Shown piece after piece: positions 61,529-64,000 of a stretch of 64,000 nucleotides of DNA; positions within the stretch are counted from its first letter, which is position 1; each line of letters opens with the position of its first letter. A program made the position numbers and the translations under genes. The stretch is from Sphingobium wenxiniae. GTDB lineage: Bacteria > Pseudomonadota > Alphaproteobacteria > Sphingomonadales > Sphingomonadaceae. The stretch is taken from the NCBI RefSeq assembly GCF_007830065.1, contig NZ_VLKK01000002.1, positions 124,001 through 188,000 of the forward strand, written 5' to 3'. The notes below the pieces were generated by a model, which saw only the letters and a program-made list of their open reading frames with translations, was not told the DNA's origin and ran no database searches.

Positions 61529-61936
61529 TCAGTCGATCAAGCCTTCCTTGCGAAACGCCGTGACCGCAGCCCGCCGTGCCGAGTTGGCTGCGGGGAAGCC
61601 GGCATAGCCGGAGGCATGATAGATCACTTCTTCCAGTTCCTGCATCGTCAGGCCATTGGCGAGCGCGATCATCATGTGGATTTGCAGTTCATCCTCGGAC
61701 CGAAGGCCGATCAGAATGCCGAGAGTGAGGAGACTCCGCGCCCGCTTGTCCAGCCCGGGCCGGGTCCACAAACGCGCGAAGACATTCTCAAAGGCGATGG
61801 GGCCGATTTCCTGGGCGAACCCGGTTTTGGCGCCGCCTTCCGCCGCTTCGCGCATGACCTGCGAATCAAAGCTCCTGAGCAGCGCAAGTGCCGCTTCGCG
61901 CTGCTCATCGGTGATTTTGGCATTCGGCTCATGCAT
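61529..61936 (-). CDS. Carboxymuconolactone decarboxylase family protein
   Basis: 135 residues, of AhpD/CMD helical fold. The core FARLWTRPGLDKRARSLLTL (~54-73), LRSEDELQIHMMIALANG and YHASGYAGFPAAN (~105-117) match the gamma-carboxymuconolactone decarboxylase branch (PcaC-like). There are no cysteines, so it is not a CxxC peroxidase of the AhpD type. Its substrate is unknown; no other protocatechuate genes are nearby. It stands alone, between hutD and the fatty acid hydroxylase gene. Confidence 0.9.
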   Translation of the reverse strand: MHEPNAKITDEQREAALALLRSFDSQVMREAAEGGAKTGFAQEIGPIAFENVFARLWTRPGLDKRARSLLTLGILIGLRSEDELQIHMMIALANGLTMQELEEVIYHASGYAGFPAANSARRAAVTAFRKEGLID

Positions 61937-62116
61937 CAGACATCCCCGCTTGTTGCCGAACGACGTCGTGCATAGCGCCGTTCCTATGGGATGATCGGTT
62001 AATGGTTCAACATTGAATACACAAGGGCGTCACTGCCCGGCCGGTGCCGCATTCGTCGACGGATGTGCCCTGACAAATCGGAGCATCGACACATGACCCG
62101 ACTGGGGGAGGTATAC

Positions 62117-62980
62117 TCAATCCTGGCGGTCGATGGCGCCTTCCGCTTGCATGTGCGAGCGGCTCCCGTTCCGCAGGCCATGTGTCCATTCGGCAGGCTT
62201 CATCGGCGCGAAGGCGTCGTCGGCCCAATGCGGCGATTCCCCGGGAATCCCGTAGCGGAACGGTCGGCCCTTGGGGATATAGAGCGTTCCGAACATCCAG
62301 TCGTAGATGGCCAGCATGATGCCATAATTCCGGAAATTACCACCGTCACGCCCATAGCCATGATGGCTGTGATGCACGCCGGGCGATATCAGCACATGTT
62401 CCATCGCGCGAAACGCCGTTCCGACACGCGGATGCGCGCGAATGGCGTCATCCCAGCGGAAGTCGGCATGGGTTATGATGCCCCACAACATGAACAGGGT
62501 CACGGCGAAGCCGGCGGGCAGGGCCAGCCCCAGATAGAGCGACAGCGCGAGGACCCACGAAAGCCCCCCGACCAAAGTCCAGAACAAGCTGGTGCGGAAG
62601 TTCAGCAGCACATTCACATATTTGCCGGTGTGATGCGTGCGGTGCATCCGCCAAAGCCAATCCATATGGCGCGCGCCCTTGAACTGGTGGGACAGGCGAT
62701 GAACCCAGTAGTTGGCGAACTCGCCGAGCAGCACGATCGCTATCAACGACGGCAGGAATGGCGCACCGGCCAGCGCGCCTTTCCATTGCGGCAGCAACGC
62801 CGCGAGCACGGACGCGATCGCTGCAGCGCTGAGCGGCCTCAACAGCAGACCGAAAAGGATGCAGATGGTGTTAACGAACCAGTCGTTACGGCTGTAAATC
62901 CCCCGATGGCGGCCCACGACAAGCTCTGCGATGAAGATGACGCCGGTCACGGCGAATACCCAGTGGATCAGATTACCCAT
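62117..62980 (-). CDS. Sterol desaturase / fatty acid hydroxylase family protein
   Basis: 287 residues, starting at ATG 62980 after GGGGAGG. Several membrane helices surround the three di-iron His clusters HRLSH, HRTHH and HHSHH (~residues 96-100, 113-117 and 202-206). The enzyme would hydroxylate or desaturate a lipid at the inner membrane using O2 and an electron donor. In sphingomonads this family includes carotenoid and ceramide hydroxylases. It is divergent from the LysR gene, 74 nt away, and is likely its target. Confidence 0.92.
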   Translation of the reverse strand: MGNLIHWVFAVTGVIFIAELVVGRHRGIYSRNDWFVNTICILFGLLLRPLSAAAIASVLAALLPQWKGALAGAPFLPSLIAIVLLGEFANYWVHRLSHQFKGARHMDWLWRMHRTHHTGKYVNVLLNFRTSLFWTLVGGLSWVLALSLYLGLALPAGFAVTLFMLWGIITHADFRWDDAIRAHPRVGTAFRAMEHVLISPGVHHSHHGYGRDGGNFRNYGIMLAIYDWMFGTLYIPKGRPFRYGIPGESPHWADDAFAPMKPAEWTHGLRNGSRSHMQAEGAIDRQD

Positions 62981-63009
62981 ATATACCTCCCCGACTGCTA
63001 TCCGCCGGC

Positions 63010-63025
63010 TGGAATCATATTTCCA
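63010..63025. promoter_or_regulatory. Inverted repeat, possible LysR-type operator
   Basis: TGGAATCATATTTCCA is a perfect 5-bp inverted repeat with a 6-bp spacer, located in the 74-nt gap between the divergent hydroxylase and LysR genes. The same TGGAA-N6-TTCCA arms occur in front of tesB (11904-11921). Confidence 0.4.
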
Positions 63026-63054
63026 ATACATCGTAACCGGTTTATTGATAGCAG

Positions 63055-63945
63055 ATGACTATGATAGATATTTCCGTGCTCCGCTATGTCGTGACGCTCG
63101 CCCGCTGCAACACCTATGCTGAGGCGGCTGAGGAACTGCGGATTTCGCAGCCATCGCTGACCCGGGCGGTGCAGCAGTTGGAGCGGCATTATGGTGTCCG
63201 CCTGTTCGACCGGGGCCGTAATGGCGCATCGGTGACGGCCGAGGGGCGCAATCTGATCGAAGGAGCGGCCGGGCTGATCGCACACGCCGAAAATCTTGAG
63301 CAGCAATGGGCGAGCATCGCTTCAGGTGTAGCGGGGATCGTCCGTTTCGGGATCGCGCCGATGCCTGCGCGAGCCCTGCTTGCCGACGTGCTCGCCGAGC
63401 GGATGAGGGCCTATCCGGAGGTGCGGAACGAGGTTGCGGTCGGCAATGTCGACCGGCTGGTGCAGCTTCTGACGAGCGGTCGGATCGAGTTCTTCATCGC
63501 CGCCGAAGGACAGATAGAGTCGGCCCCACATCTGTCCAGCCGGCCCCTCGGTGAGTTTCCGGTGGACCTGATCGTCCGGGCGGGCCACCCATTGACGCGA
63601 CCGGATGCAAAGCCGGGTCCCTATCCATTGCTCATGTCGAGCAGGACGGGTCTTGCGCTGGCCGCGGAGATGGCGCGAATGGATGTCGGGCGTCCCCACG
63701 TCATCGACGACTTCAACGTGCTTGTCGAACTGACCTTGGAGAGCGATGCCATACTGCAAACCTCGGCCTACACAGTCGCAAAGGAGTTGCGATCCGGCAC
63801 TCTGACGCGGCTCGATTGGCAGAGCGGCGTCAGCTCGCGCATCATGTTCTATTCCATGGAACGGCGCAGCCTTTCACGCATGGCCGCGACACTCAAAGCG
63901 ATGTTCCAGTCTCGCATCGTTGCTCTGCGCGATCAAGCATCCTAG
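63055..63945 (+). CDS. LysR family transcriptional regulator
   Basis: 296 residues. The N-terminal winged helix (~1-60) contains ARCNTYAEAAEELRISQPSL and RAVQQLERHYGVRLFDRG. The effector domain (periplasmic-binding-protein-like) follows with GIVRFGIAPMPARALLADVL. It is divergent from the sterol desaturase/hydroxylase gene, the usual arrangement for a LysR regulator and its target. The ATG at 63055 is followed by an ATG at 63061, either usable. The co-inducer is unknown. Confidence 0.94.
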   Translation: MTMIDISVLRYVVTLARCNTYAEAAEELRISQPSLTRAVQQLERHYGVRLFDRGRNGASVTAEGRNLIEGAAGLIAHAENLEQQWASIASGVAGIVRFGIAPMPARALLADVLAERMRAYPEVRNEVAVGNVDRLVQLLTSGRIEFFIAAEGQIESAPHLSSRPLGEFPVDLIVRAGHPLTRPDAKPGPYPLLMSSRTGLALAAEMARMDVGRPHVIDDFNVLVELTLESDAILQTSAYTVAKELRSGTLTRLDWQSGVSSRIMFYSMERRSLSRMAATLKAMFQSRIVALRDQAS

Positions 63946-64000
63946 AGCAGTATCCGATCATTCCGGTTCATATCCCGCAGCGGTGAAGGGGCCGGCGCGT
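63946..64000. other. Right window edge, non-coding
   Basis: The last 55 bases follow the LysR stop and show no gene start or structured element. Confidence 0.4.

Overview
The window looks like part of a sphingomonad chromosome (Alphaproteobacteria, order Sphingomonadales). It is GC-rich, has GGAG/AGGAG ribosome sites, packs genes with 1-4 nt stop/start overlaps, encodes two large TonB-dependent receptors, and carries a P450cam-like cytochrome of the kind known from Novosphingobium. No rRNA, tRNA or CRISPR array was seen.

Layout. (1) 0-27 kb is a dense acyl-CoA metabolism island. It holds acyl-CoA dehydrogenases, aminoglycoside-phosphotransferase-like kinases, thiolases, CoA ligases, a TesB thioesterase, SDRs, an aldo/keto reductase, a crotonase, a [3Fe-4S]-type ferredoxin, a CYP101-like P450 and a bifunctional FadB-like protein. 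Inside it, 20.1-24.0 kb is an operon (DUF35, two different acyl-CoA dehydrogenase subunits, thiolase-like lipid-transfer protein). That is the gene set of retro-aldol side-chain removal in steroid catabolism. (2) 27.7-31.1 kb has a TonB-dependent receptor and a TetR regulator. (3) 31.3-36.4 kb is a compact operon (SDR, CoA-transferase A and B, ACAD10/11-like dehydrogenase, phosphotransferase) divergent from a GntR/FCD regulator, with a FadR-type operator between them. The gene set resembles levulinate/4-hydroxyacid (lva) catabolism. (4) 36.6-38.1 kb has an anti-sigma factor without an intact sigma gene, and a DedA protein. (5) 38.2-44.9 kb is a glycan assembly and export locus: GT4 glycosyltransferase, GINT1-like propeller protein, CHAD-like protein, MOP flippase, and three thymidylate-kinase-like paralogues. 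(6) 45.1-48.0 kb has a small protein, a membrane diguanylate cyclase and an IS110-family insertion whose downstream flank is unusually rich in hairpins. (7) 48.2-61.2 kb is a complete histidine utilisation locus: TonB receptor, exported M14 peptidase, hutC and hutF on the minus strand, hutIHGUD on the plus strand. (8) 61.5-64 kb has a CMD-family protein, a fatty acid hydroxylase/sterol desaturase and a divergent LysR regulator.

How it works together. The first 36 kb appears devoted to taking up and shortening hydrophobic carboxylic acids (terpenoid, steroid-like or branched/hydroxy acids) through CoA thioesters. The hut locus appears to join outer-membrane import and extracytoplasmic peptide hydrolysis to histidine breakdown. 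The same 10-bp dyad TGTATAGACA, which fits the HutC-subfamily consensus GT-N-TA-N-AC, lies upstream of the receptor and, in reverse complement, between hutF and hutI. This puts the transporter and peptidase in the putative HutC regulon. All functions are inferred from recognisable motifs and gene order; no database search was run.
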